From positions 1 to 64,000 of the forward strand of contig JBOGXA010000018.1 of assembly GCA_050694175.1 (NCBI GenBank): a stretch of 64,000 bases of DNA, written 5' to 3'. The translations under genes and the position numbers were made by a program. Shown here in pieces: positions 49,974 to 58,313 of this stretch (within the stretch, counting starts at the first letter, position 1; each line of letters opens with the position of its first letter). Below the pieces are notes generated by a model. That model saw nothing but the letters and a program-made list of their open reading frames with translations, did no database searches and had not been told where the DNA came from. This DNA is from JBOGXA01 sp050694175. Lineage in GTDB: Bacteria; Actinomycetota; CADDZG01; WHSQ01.

Positions 49974-51497
49974 ATGGAATGGTTTGACGACTGGGGAGTG
50001 AGTCTGGCGACCTTTCTTCCGGTCGTCGGTACCGTCGTTCTGCTGTTCATACCGGGCGCAATGGAGCGCATCATCAAGATCGGTGGCTTGTTCTTCGGGG
50101 GTCTTGCGCTCATTGCCGGGATCATCGTTGCGCTTCGCTTCGATTACGGGGCGAGCGAGTCGATTCAGTTCGATGTCAATAACGAGTGGATCCCCGAGAT
50201 CGGTGCCAACTATCACGTGGGCCTGGACGGGATGTCCCTTCCGCTGTTCTTGCTTTCGTTGCTGGTCTCCTTTCTCTGCCTTGTCTACATCTGGTTCAAC
50301 GTTCCCGAGCCCGGGAAGACAAAAGCCTTCATCGCTCTGGTCTTGCTGCTAGAGACGGGCATGACGGGAACGTTCGTCGCGCTCGACCTGGTGCTGTTCT
50401 TCATCTTCTGGGAGATTGTGCTGGTGCCCATGTACTTCATGATCGGCATCTGGGGCGGTCCCAATCGCGAGTACGCGGCAGTGAAGTTCTTCCTCTATAC
50501 GCTGTTCGGCTCTATCTTCATGCTGCTGGGATTCCTGGCTCTATGGATCAACTCCGATCCGCAGACCTTCGACATCGTCGAGTTGCAGCGTCAAGGAGTG
50601 ACGGGTTCAACCATGTATCAGAACCTTGTTTTCTTGGGGCTGTTCTTAGGCTTTGCGATCAAGGTGCCGATGTGGCCGTTCCACACCTGGTTGCCGGATG
50701 CGCACACCGAAGCGCCCACCGTCGGCTCGGTATTGCTTGCAGCGATCCTGCTGAAGATGGGGACGTATGGATTCATTCGGATCGCGTTCCCAATTCTTCC
50801 CGACGCGGCGGTCACGTACGCGCCCATCATCGGGATTCTGGCAGTGATCGCCATCATCTACGGCGCATTGTGTTGCTTCGCGCAAACGGATCTCAAACGC
50901 CTGATCGCGTTTTCGTCGGTGGGCCATATGGGTTTCGTAATGCTGGGGCTCGCAACGCTTACGGATCGAGGTATCAACGGCGCCATCTTTGGGATGGTCG
51001 CGCACGGGCTCATCACCGGCATGCTGTTCTTTCTCGCCGGGTCGATCCACGAGCGCTACCACACGCGCGAGATCGCCGATCTCGGCGGGATGCTTCAACA
51101 GATCCCGAGGTTCGGAACCGTGTTTACCTACACGGCCATAGCGTCGCTCGGCCTTCCGGGGCTTGCGGGTTTCTGGGGCGAGGTCCTGGCGCTGCTGGGC
51201 AGCTATCAGCCGGGAGCCGGTCTATCCGAAGAGCTGTTCCGCGTGCTCATGGTCGGGGGTGGGATCGGCACCGTGCTGACCGCGGGATACCTGTTGTGGA
51301 CCGTGCAGCGTGTGAACCTTGGGCAAGTCCCCGACAAGTTCGCCACCGCCGGGGGCATCTTCGACGTCCATCGAATCGAGTGGGCCGCGTGGACGCCGCT
51401 GCTGGTGCTGATCCTGGTCGCCGGACTCTATCCCAAGCTCGTCCTCGGTGTCACCGACGGGGCGGTTCAGGGACTGATCAACCTGTTGCCCACATGA
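49974..51497 (+). CDS. nuoM: NADH-quinone oxidoreductase subunit M (operon 2)
   Basis: 507 residues from ATG 49974, with AAGGAGG unusually far (about 11 bases) upstream. Motifs LFFIFWEIVLVPMYFMIGIWG and MWPFHTWLPDAHTEAPTVGSVLLAAILLKMGTYG. Fourteen helices. Confidence 0.95.
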   Translation: MEWFDDWGVSLATFLPVVGTVVLLFIPGAMERIIKIGGLFFGGLALIAGIIVALRFDYGASESIQFDVNNEWIPEIGANYHVGLDGMSLPLFLLSLLVSFLCLVYIWFNVPEPGKTKAFIALVLLLETGMTGTFVALDLVLFFIFWEIVLVPMYFMIGIWGGPNREYAAVKFFLYTLFGSIFMLLGFLALWINSDPQTFDIVELQRQGVTGSTMYQNLVFLGLFLGFAIKVPMWPFHTWLPDAHTEAPTVGSVLLAAILLKMGTYGFIRIAFPILPDAAVTYAPIIGILAVIAIIYGALCCFAQTDLKRLIAFSSVGHMGFVMLGLATLTDRGINGAIFGMVAHGLITGMLFFLAGSIHERYHTREIADLGGMLQQIPRFGTVFTYTAIASLGLPGLAGFWGEVLALLGSYQPGAGLSEELFRVLMVGGGIGTVLTAGYLLWTVQRVNLGQVPDKFATAGGIFDVHRIEWAAWTPLLVLILVAGLYPKLVLGVTDGAVQGLINLLPT

Positions 51498-51504
51498 GGC
51501 CCTG

Positions 51505-52965
51505 ATGGATGTCCTCAATACCCCCATCGACTGGCACGCGTTCGCGCCGGAGCTTGTGCTGACGGCGGCCGCGGCAGTAGTGCTGGTGGCCGATCTGTGG
51601 CTTCCTCAGGAGGGGAAGTGGATCGCAATGCCGCTGTCCGCGGCAGGGATCATCGGCACCCTGGCAGCGATCGTCTCGTTGATCGGCGACGAGCGTGTGA
51701 CTCTCGGCGGGGCATTCGAAATCGACAACTTTGCGCTTTTTTTCAAGGGGCTCTTCTGCGTCATCGGCTTGATCGTGCTGGCGATCTCGTTCAACTACTT
51801 CCGGGGGGGTAGGTACTACCAGGGCGAGTACTACTTCTTGATGCTGTGCTCGCTTCTCGGTGGGATCGTGATGGCCAGCGCCCGGGACCTCGTGTCGATC
51901 TTCATCGCGCTCGAGCTGATCAGCGTTCCCGCGTTCGTCATGACCGGTCTTCGCAAGCGAGACACGAAGTCAAACGAGGCCGCGCTCAAGTTTTTCCTGT
52001 TCGGCGTGCTATCGACCGCCGTGATGTTGTACGGGATGTCGATCATCTACGGCGTCACGGGCGGACAAGTGCTGGTCGACTCGATCCGTGAAGCTTTGGC
52101 CGGCCGCGCCGACGAGCCGATTGTGACGCTAGGAGTGTTCTTCGTCGTCGTGGGTTTTGCGTTCAAGATCTCGGCGGTGCCGTTCCACTTCTGGGCCCCC
52201 GACACCTACGAGGGCGCGCCGTCGCCCGTGGCCGCCTTTCTGTCGACCGCGTCGAAGATCGGTGGGTTCGTCGGCCTGCTTGTGCTGTTGTTCCGGGCGT
52301 TCCCCGCAGTCGCGGACTCGTGGCGGCCGGTGTTCGCGATCCTGGCCGTGTTGACGATGACGGTCGGCAACTTCATCGCTCTCAAGCAGCGGCACATCAT
52401 CCGTTTGCTTGCGTACTCGGGGATCGCTCAATCGGGCTACGTGCTCGTGGCCCTTGCGCTCATCGGCTCTGATCCCGAGACGAACGCGCAGGCGTTCCGG
52501 GCCGCCCTTGTCTACCTGGCCATCTACGGGGTGATGGACCTCGGGGCGTTCGCCGCCGCAGTAGCGTTCGCCCGGCGTGGGGGAACGTACTTCATCGACG
52601 ATTATTCGGGGCTGTGGCAGCGGAGTCCCGCGCTGGCCCTATTGCTGTCGGGATTCCTGGTCTCGCTAGCGGGAGCGCCGCCGATGGCCGGGGTGTGGGC
52701 GAAGTTCTTCGTGTTCTCCGCCGCGATCAACGCGCAGGTGTACTGGCTCGCCGTGGTCATGGGCGTCAACGCGGTCGTGGCGGCGTGGTACTACCTGGCG
52801 GTCGTCAAACGGATGTTCTTCGACGCCCCCGCGGTGGCCGAGCCGGTGGAGGTGCCGTACATGTTGCAGGCGGCGATGGGAGTCACGGCCCTGGCCCTCG
52901 TAGCAGCCTTTGTGTACCCGCGGATCATCACCCATCTGGCCGAGGCCTCCACCGCCCTGCCCTAA
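51505..52965 (+). CDS. nuoN: NADH-quinone oxidoreductase subunit N (operon 2)
   Basis: 486 residues from ATG 51505. Motifs IALELISVPAFVMTGLRKRD, VPFHFWAPDTYEGAPSPVAAFLSTASK and HIIRLLAYSGIAQSGYV. Last gene of the 11-subunit operon; followed by the dispersed repeat. Confidence 0.95.
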   Translation: MDVLNTPIDWHAFAPELVLTAAAAVVLVADLWLPQEGKWIAMPLSAAGIIGTLAAIVSLIGDERVTLGGAFEIDNFALFFKGLFCVIGLIVLAISFNYFRGGRYYQGEYYFLMLCSLLGGIVMASARDLVSIFIALELISVPAFVMTGLRKRDTKSNEAALKFFLFGVLSTAVMLYGMSIIYGVTGGQVLVDSIREALAGRADEPIVTLGVFFVVVGFAFKISAVPFHFWAPDTYEGAPSPVAAFLSTASKIGGFVGLLVLLFRAFPAVADSWRPVFAILAVLTMTVGNFIALKQRHIIRLLAYSGIAQSGYVLVALALIGSDPETNAQAFRAALVYLAIYGVMDLGAFAAAVAFARRGGTYFIDDYSGLWQRSPALALLLSGFLVSLAGAPPMAGVWAKFFVFSAAINAQVYWLAVVMGVNAVVAAWYYLAVVKRMFFDAPAVAEPVEVPYMLQAAMGVTALALVAAFVYPRIITHLAEASTALP

Positions 52966-52975
52966 GGGCTCTTCG

Positions 52976-53095
52976 GTGCGTGACTGAGCATTTGAGCGGC
53001 CTATGCGGGACGTGAGGGAAACTCGGCCCCGGGCCCGCACGTGAGTGAGCATTTGAGCGGCCTAGGCGGGACGTGAGGGACACTCGGCCCGGGGG
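52976..53095 (-). repeat. Tandem pair of the ~60-bp dispersed repeat, inverted
   Basis: Two copies with a 61-bp period, each reading GAGCATTTGAGCGGCCTA then GCGGGACGTGAGGGA and ACTCGGCCC on the plus strand, the reverse complement of the element at 18557-18677. The pair lies between the convergent nuoN and MFS genes, and the MFS stop codon (53062-53064) falls inside it. Confidence 0.9.
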
Positions 53096-54288
53096 CGGCG
53101 CGAGTGACTCCGTAACCGCAGCATGGCGATGACTCCGAGGGCCGGGCCCGGTGCAAGAAACGCGAACGCCCACCTCCACCCAAATGCGTCCTCCCACACG
53201 GGGATGAGCCAGATCGTCGCGACCGTAAGCGTGAAGCCGATCGCGAGCTGGACCGTCAGCGCCGTCCCGACATACGCCTGATCGGCGAACTCCGTTACGA
53301 GCGCAGAGAACTGAGCGGAGTCGGCGACAACGCTGAATCCCCACACGAGACCGACGGCGAGCACGAGCCATTCGGGGCCTTCGACGAGTAGCCCGATCGT
53401 CAGGGCGCAGGCACCGGACAGCACCATCATCGTCGCCGCCGCCTCGGCGCGGCCCCGGCGATCGCTCAAGATACCGCCGACCCAGCACCCGAGGCCGCCG
53501 GCCGCGATGACGGCAAAGGTTGCGTACGCCGCCGTCGCTCGCGACGTGCCCACGCCGTCGGAGAAGAAGACGACGAACCAGGCCCACATCGCGAACAGTT
53601 CCCACATGTGTCCGAAATAGCCTAAGGAGGCCAGCCGTACCTGTCGGTTGGCGAAGGCTCTTCCCGCCTGACGGATGTCGAAGGTGGCGGGAGGGAAGGG
53701 AAAGGGGCCCTCGCGTACGGCAAACGCAATGATGCCCCCGCATGCCGTGAGCAACGACGTAACGTAGACGACGTTCGTCCATTCGAGGCCACCCAGACCG
53801 TTCACGAGGTGCGGTCCCGCAGAGCCGACGGAGACTGCGCCGACGAGCACTCCAAGGGCAAGGCCGCGGCCCTGCCGGAACCACGTCGACATGAGCTTCA
53901 GCGTCGGCGGGTAGACGCCGGCCAGAAAGAAGCCAGTCATGAAGCGAGCCGGGATTGCCACGCCTGCACCGCCGGCCCCGACCAGCACCGTGTTCACGAT
54001 CGCGGCCCCCGCGGCGCCGCCCACCACGACCACTCGCGGGGACACGATGTCCGACAGGTTGAAGAGGCTCGAGATGAGTGCTCCCGCCACAAACCCGAGT
54101 TGAACGGCAATCGTGAGCCACGCCGATTCCCCGTCGGACAGATTCCATTCGGCCCGGAGCTGGGGCACCACGGCCGATGCCGAGAACCACGTCGTCATGG
54201 AGAGGACGAGAGCGGTCGCCAGCAGGGCGAGGGCCCGCCACCGACCGCCCGCAGGGCGGGCCCCGGCGTCTGCGATCATCGCCTCCAA
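53062..54288 (-). CDS. MFS transporter
   Basis: 408 residues with twelve predicted helices. Typical MFS features: LSDGESAWLTIAVQLGFVAGAL, the loop GGILSDRRGRAEAAA (motif A-like) and a central cytoplasmic loop. Substrate not predictable. The last nine codons (RAECPSRPA) come from the dispersed repeat, so the original C-terminus may have been different. Confidence 0.85.
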   Translation of the reverse strand: MEAMIADAGARPAGGRWRALALLATALVLSMTTWFSASAVVPQLRAEWNLSDGESAWLTIAVQLGFVAGALISSLFNLSDIVSPRVVVVGGAAGAAIVNTVLVGAGGAGVAIPARFMTGFFLAGVYPPTLKLMSTWFRQGRGLALGVLVGAVSVGSAGPHLVNGLGGLEWTNVVYVTSLLTACGGIIAFAVREGPFPFPPATFDIRQAGRAFANRQVRLASLGYFGHMWELFAMWAWFVVFFSDGVGTSRATAAYATFAVIAAGGLGCWVGGILSDRRGRAEAAATMMVLSGACALTIGLLVEGPEWLVLAVGLVWGFSVVADSAQFSALVTEFADQAYVGTALTVQLAIGFTLTVATIWLIPVWEDAFGWRWAFAFLAPGPALGVIAMLRLRSHSRRPRAECPSRPA

Positions 54289-54687
54289 TTACAGCGGTTC
54301 CGTGTAGACGAGGGCGGTTCCGTCCAAGACCACGACACCGTCCTGGTTCGTGATCGTCGTGAGGAGCTTTGTTATCGGCTTGTCCGCGCGCGCCTCCAGT
54401 ACCTCGACCTTCGCGGTGATCTGGTCTCCGGGCCGGACCGGAGCCCTGAACGACCAGTCGACGTGCAGAAACACACTCCCCGGGCCCGGAAGATCCTCGG
54501 CGACAACGGCGTTGAGCAGGCCCGAGGTCACCCCTCCTTGCACGATCAGCCCGCCGAAGCGGGAGCGGGCCGCGAGCTCCTCGTCGTAGTGAAGCGGGTT
54601 CCGGTCGCCGGTCATCTCGGTGAACAGCTCGATGTCACGCGCCGCGACGATGCGAGTGCGACTGGCAGATTCGCCCACTTCAGCCAC
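54289..54687 (-). CDS. MaoC-like (R)-specific hydratase
   Basis: 132 residues from GTG 54687 (GGAGG five bases upstream). Single hot-dog domain with the catalytic hydratase motif FTEMTGDRNPLHYDEELA, then RFGGLIVQGGVTSGLL and FRAPVRPGDQITAKVEV. Such enzymes hydrate enoyl-CoA. Its start is 139 bp from the divergent acyl-CoA synthetase, fitting a fatty-acid role. Confidence 0.88.
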   Translation of the reverse strand: MAEVGESASRTRIVAARDIELFTEMTGDRNPLHYDEELAARSRFGGLIVQGGVTSGLLNAVVAEDLPGPGSVFLHVDWSFRAPVRPGDQITAKVEVLEARADKPITKLLTTITNQDGVVVLDGTALVYTEPL

Positions 54688-54825
54688 AGCGCCTCCAGGT
54701 TCGATGGCGGAATCCGACAGAGTGATCCTAGTAGCAGCCCTCGTACGGCAGGAGTTGCTTGCCGCACCGTTGGGTAAGAGACTCAGGGATGCAAGCGACT
54801 TAGTGATTCCTGGGGGTGGTCGATC

Positions 54826-56481
54826 GTGTCGCAGTTCCGTAGTTTCCGACCTGGTTCGTACGAAGAGATGGTGGCCGCGTTCTCGTGGGAGGTGCCGGCC
54901 CGGTACAACATCGCCACCGATACCGTCGACAAGCACGAGCCCGACCGGGTGGCGATGCTATGGGAGGACTACAAGGGCAACGAACGGCGCGTAACGTTCG
55001 GCGAGATAAAGGAGACGTCGAACCGCATCGCTAACGTGCTGTCGGGCCTTGGAGTGTCCAGAGGGGACCGCGTGGCAGTGCTTCTGCCCTCATTGCCGGA
55101 AACGGCAGCGGCCTTCATAGCCGCATACAAGATGGGGGCGATTCTTCTGTCGTTGTCCCAGCTCTATGGAGACGATGGGATCGCCCACAGATTGAGCGAT
55201 TCGGAGGCCAAGGTCCTCCTTACGGACGGCAACAACCGACCCCGCCTGGAAGGCATGCGCGACCGAGTCGATTCTCTCGAGCGAGTCCTCGTGCTCAATC
55301 CGGGGGACTCTCTCATCGAAGGCGATATCGATCTCGAGAGCGCCATGAAGGATGCCTCGCCCGACTTTTCGGTCGTCGACACTGCCGCCGACGATCCCGC
55401 TCAGCTCTACTACTCGAGCGGGACGACGGGTCAGGCAAAGGGCATCTTGCATGCACACCGATACCTGCTCGCGCACAACGAGTACGAGTTGTGCCACGAC
55501 GTCCGCGACGATGAAGTGTTCCACTCGACCGGCGAGTGGGCATGGATCGCGGGAATTGTGCCGGGACTCCTCGGTCCATGGCGCTTCGGCGTTCCCGTCG
55601 CGGTTTTCCAGCGCAAGGGTGCCTTCGACCCCGAGCAGACTTTCTACGTGCTCGAGAAATACCGCGTCGGCAACATGTTCACAACGCCGACGGCGCTGCG
55701 CGCGATGACCGAAGTGAAGGACCCGGGCGATCAGTACACAGTCGATCTCCGCATCTGCTGCTCCGCCGGTGAACCGCTGAATCCGGAGGTCATCAAATGG
55801 TTTGAATCGCAGTTCGGCATCCCAGTGTTCGACTACTACGGCTTGACCGAGAGCTATCCGATCTGCGGCAACTTTCCGACCGTTGAGATCCGGCAGGGGT
55901 CGATGGGGAAGCCATTGCCGGGGTGGGAGATGGCCTTGCTCGATCCCGCGACCGAAGAGCGCGTGCCGGAGGGGGAAGCGGGGGAGATCTGCCTTAAAGC
56001 GCGTTCTAACCCACACTACCCACTCGGTTACTGGAACCGGCCGGCCGACTCCGAAGAGGACTTCGGCGGCGACTGGTTCCACACCAAAGACATGGCACGC
56101 ATCGACGATGACGGTTACGTGTGGTACGAGGGTCGCGCCGACGACGTGATTATCTCGGCGGGCTACCGCATCGGGCCGTTCGAGGTCGAGTCTGCGATTG
56201 TCGAGCTCCCCGAGGTCATCGAGGCGGCTGCGGTCGCCTCCCCCGATCCCAAGCGAGGAAGCATCGTCAAGGCGTTCGTGAAGCTGGCTCCCGGGAAGGA
56301 GGGCGACGATGCGCTCGTTAAGCGCATACAGGACAACGTGCGCAACCATTACGCTGCCTACGCGTACCCACGAGAGATCGAGTTTGTCGACGATCTTCCC
56401 AAGACACTCACCGGCAAGATCCGAAGGATCGAGCTACGAGAGGCGGAAGCCGCGGGTAAGAAGGGGTCGGCGCCGCAGTGA
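54826..56481 (+). CDS. Acyl-CoA synthetase (AMP-forming)
   Basis: 551 residues from GTG 54826. ANL-superfamily motifs: the P-loop YYSSGTTGQAKGI, the substrate/ATP segment YYGLTESYP, the hinge YEGRADDVIISAGYRIGPFEVES, and the catalytic lysine in PKTLTGKIRR. It resembles medium-chain/acetyl-CoA synthetase relatives; substrate not certain. Divergent from the MaoC gene. Confidence 0.9.
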   Translation: MSQFRSFRPGSYEEMVAAFSWEVPARYNIATDTVDKHEPDRVAMLWEDYKGNERRVTFGEIKETSNRIANVLSGLGVSRGDRVAVLLPSLPETAAAFIAAYKMGAILLSLSQLYGDDGIAHRLSDSEAKVLLTDGNNRPRLEGMRDRVDSLERVLVLNPGDSLIEGDIDLESAMKDASPDFSVVDTAADDPAQLYYSSGTTGQAKGILHAHRYLLAHNEYELCHDVRDDEVFHSTGEWAWIAGIVPGLLGPWRFGVPVAVFQRKGAFDPEQTFYVLEKYRVGNMFTTPTALRAMTEVKDPGDQYTVDLRICCSAGEPLNPEVIKWFESQFGIPVFDYYGLTESYPICGNFPTVEIRQGSMGKPLPGWEMALLDPATEERVPEGEAGEICLKARSNPHYPLGYWNRPADSEEDFGGDWFHTKDMARIDDDGYVWYEGRADDVIISAGYRIGPFEVESAIVELPEVIEAAAVASPDPKRGSIVKAFVKLAPGKEGDDALVKRIQDNVRNHYAAYAYPREIEFVDDLPKTLTGKIRRIELREAEAAGKKGSAPQ

Positions 56482-56718
56482 GTGGAGAGGAGCACGCGTG
56501 GGTCCACTGGCCCAAATCGGACAAATAGGATGGCTTCTCGCGCCGGGGAGGGCCGCTAGACTCCTCGCAACGTCAGGAGGAGTAGGGGGCTTTCCGGCGA
56601 AATCTGGGTAGAGAGAGCCTGGCTCGCTTGCTAAACGGCGACGGGTACGTAGCATCGCAATCTCCAGGATGTGAAGAATGAGTGCGAGCGTGTCGAAATT
56701 GATGAGTGTGAGGGGTAA
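56482..56718. other. 237-bp leader region before the M23 peptidase gene
   Basis: No gene supported. The region is purine-rich near its 3' end (GTGTGAGGGGTAA before the GTG at 56719). It could hold a structured leader, but I could not match it to a known riboswitch. Confidence 0.35.
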
Positions 56719-57978
56719 GTGAGAAACGCAGCAAGGATCACACTGGCGATAGTGGTGGTGATGGCAGGCGCTGTGGTCCTGCCGCGCTCGGCCGGCCGCG
56801 TCTTCACTCCGGATGCCCTCGCCCAGATCATTCCCAGTCCCACGATCCCGGACATCCTTCCCTCGCCGACCGTCTCTCCGACCCCGACCCCCACCGGTGG
56901 CGGTGGCGGAGGCGGCGGAGGCGACGACGGTGGTGGTGGGGGAAAGGGCGGCGGCGGCGGAGGTGGAGGCGACGATCCGATCGATCTTCCCGGTGGGGAT
57001 CGTGGCGACAAGAAGGGCGGCGAGAAGTCACGCGAGCGTGGCGACAAGGGAAGCCGCTCGATCGCACCGGTCCGGAGTTTTTACCGGGTTCCCGGCTCGT
57101 ACAACACGAATGCGCTTCTGAGCGTGGCCGCACGGCTGCGGTCCCTCGGCTGGTCCAAGGAGCGCGTGCTCAAAGAGGTGTTCGCGCCCTTCATTATCGG
57201 CGGCAATGCCAACTGGGTGGACACCTGGGGAGCGCCTCGGTTCGGCCCCGGTCCCCTCGTGCGTACGCACGAGGGCCAAGACGTCTTCTGCGAGTACGGC
57301 GATCCGATCCTTGCCTCGGAGACGGGCACGGTCGAGTTCGACGGCGGCGGACTCGGAGGCAAGGTTGCGCGACTTCATCGCTCCGACGGCAGCTATTGGT
57401 ACTACGCACACCTGTCGGACTGGAACACCAAGGAGTTCTCTTCCGGCGACGCCGCCAAGAAGGGCGACGTCATTGGTTTTTGCGGCAACAGCGGGAACGC
57501 GCTGACGACGCCGCCACATGTGCATTTCGGCTGGTACAAGTCAGGCGGCGTCAAGGCGAAGAACCCAATGCGCATCCTGGTCAAGTGGCTGCGCGAGGCC
57601 GAGGCCAATGCAGCCGGCCTTGCGGGACGAGCGGAGGGCGAACGCCAGAAGCAGATCGCGACACTCACCGTCGCCCGCCGGTTCGGCGATGCATTCAGCC
57701 CGGACCTCAGTGAGTTCAGGGTGTCCGGTGAGTCGTTGTGGGCGGCAGGTTCCTCGCCCGCAACCGGCGCGCTGGGGCTCGCCGAAACGGCGTTGCAGTC
57801 GGCTCTGGCAAACGCTGCGGTGCAGTCCGACGTGACCGGGGGGCAGCTGATCGGAGCCGACGCCGTCGACGGCTTGGGAGCCGGGACGGGGGCCATGGAC
57901 CCCGCGGCCGAGCTCGCCGTGTTCCTCGGTGAGGACGCACACGGGCACTCGGTGACGACCGGCGAACAGGCCGACTAG
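56719..57978 (+). CDS. Secreted M23-family metallopeptidase
   Basis: 419 residues from GTG 56719. Signal peptide (about 1-36), a Pro/Thr stretch and a long Gly/Asp linker (about 48-100), then the M23 lysostaphin-like domain (about 165-290) with zinc ligands in RTHEGQDVF and PPHVHFGWY. The C-terminal ~125 residues are Ala-rich with no known fold. Probably cleaves cell-wall peptide cross-links. A single gene unit followed by a hairpin. Confidence 0.85.
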   Translation: MRNAARITLAIVVVMAGAVVLPRSAGRVFTPDALAQIIPSPTIPDILPSPTVSPTPTPTGGGGGGGGGDDGGGGGKGGGGGGGGDDPIDLPGGDRGDKKGGEKSRERGDKGSRSIAPVRSFYRVPGSYNTNALLSVAARLRSLGWSKERVLKEVFAPFIIGGNANWVDTWGAPRFGPGPLVRTHEGQDVFCEYGDPILASETGTVEFDGGGLGGKVARLHRSDGSYWYYAHLSDWNTKEFSSGDAAKKGDVIGFCGNSGNALTTPPHVHFGWYKSGGVKAKNPMRILVKWLREAEANAAGLAGRAEGERQKQIATLTVARRFGDAFSPDLSEFRVSGESLWAAGSSPATGALGLAETALQSALANAAVQSDVTGGQLIGADAVDGLGAGTGAMDPAAELAVFLGEDAHGHSVTTGEQAD

Positions 57979-57983
57979 GCAGG

Positions 57984-58056
57984 CGCAGCGCTCGAACTTT
58001 GCGCGCCCCGTCACGATCTCGAAGACACAGCGCGCAAAGTTCCGCGACGACGCGCT
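57984..58056. repeat. Long hairpin after the M23 peptidase gene
   Basis: AACTTTGCGCG (57995-58005) pairs perfectly with CGCGCAAAGTT (58031-58041); outer CAGCGC and GCGCTG extend the stem. No U-tract. The same 11-mer occurs alone at 5443-5453 beyond ccmD. Confidence 0.6.
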
Positions 58057-58088
58057 GATCACGAGCGGTTATCCTCGCCGTTGCTCAC

Positions 58089-58171
58089 GGCGGGATGCCC
58101 GAGCGGCCAAAGGGAGCGGCCTGTAAAGTCGCCGGCGTACGCCTACAGAGGTTCGAATCCTCTTCCCGCCA
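58089..58171 (+). tRNA. tRNA-Tyr (GTA)
   Basis: A class II tRNA of 83 nt. Acceptor GGCGGGA pairs with TCCCGCC, then discriminator A; anticodon stem GCGGC/GTCGC with loop CTGTAAA (anticodon GTA); long variable arm GGCG-TA-CGCC; T-arm AGAGG-TTCGAAT-CCTCT. CCA is not encoded. Confidence 0.95.
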
Positions 58172-58313
58172 CTGCCAACATTGACTCCTTGTTTTTCTGT
58201 GCGAGAACTGTCGCCATGCGGCATCCAGCGCACAAAGACGCTCTGGACGGGCACCTGGCATTCGGAGAGCGCGGCTGTAGCTTCGGTTCCTTAGGCCTGG
58301 CATTCTTTTCCTC

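Noticed and set aside
56482..56718. Possible c-di-AMP (ydaO-type) riboswitch before the M23 peptidase gene
   Set aside because: Such riboswitches often precede wall hydrolases in Actinomycetota, but I could not find the conserved GGGGTGAAT-like segments. A covariance search (Infernal, RF00379) would settle it.
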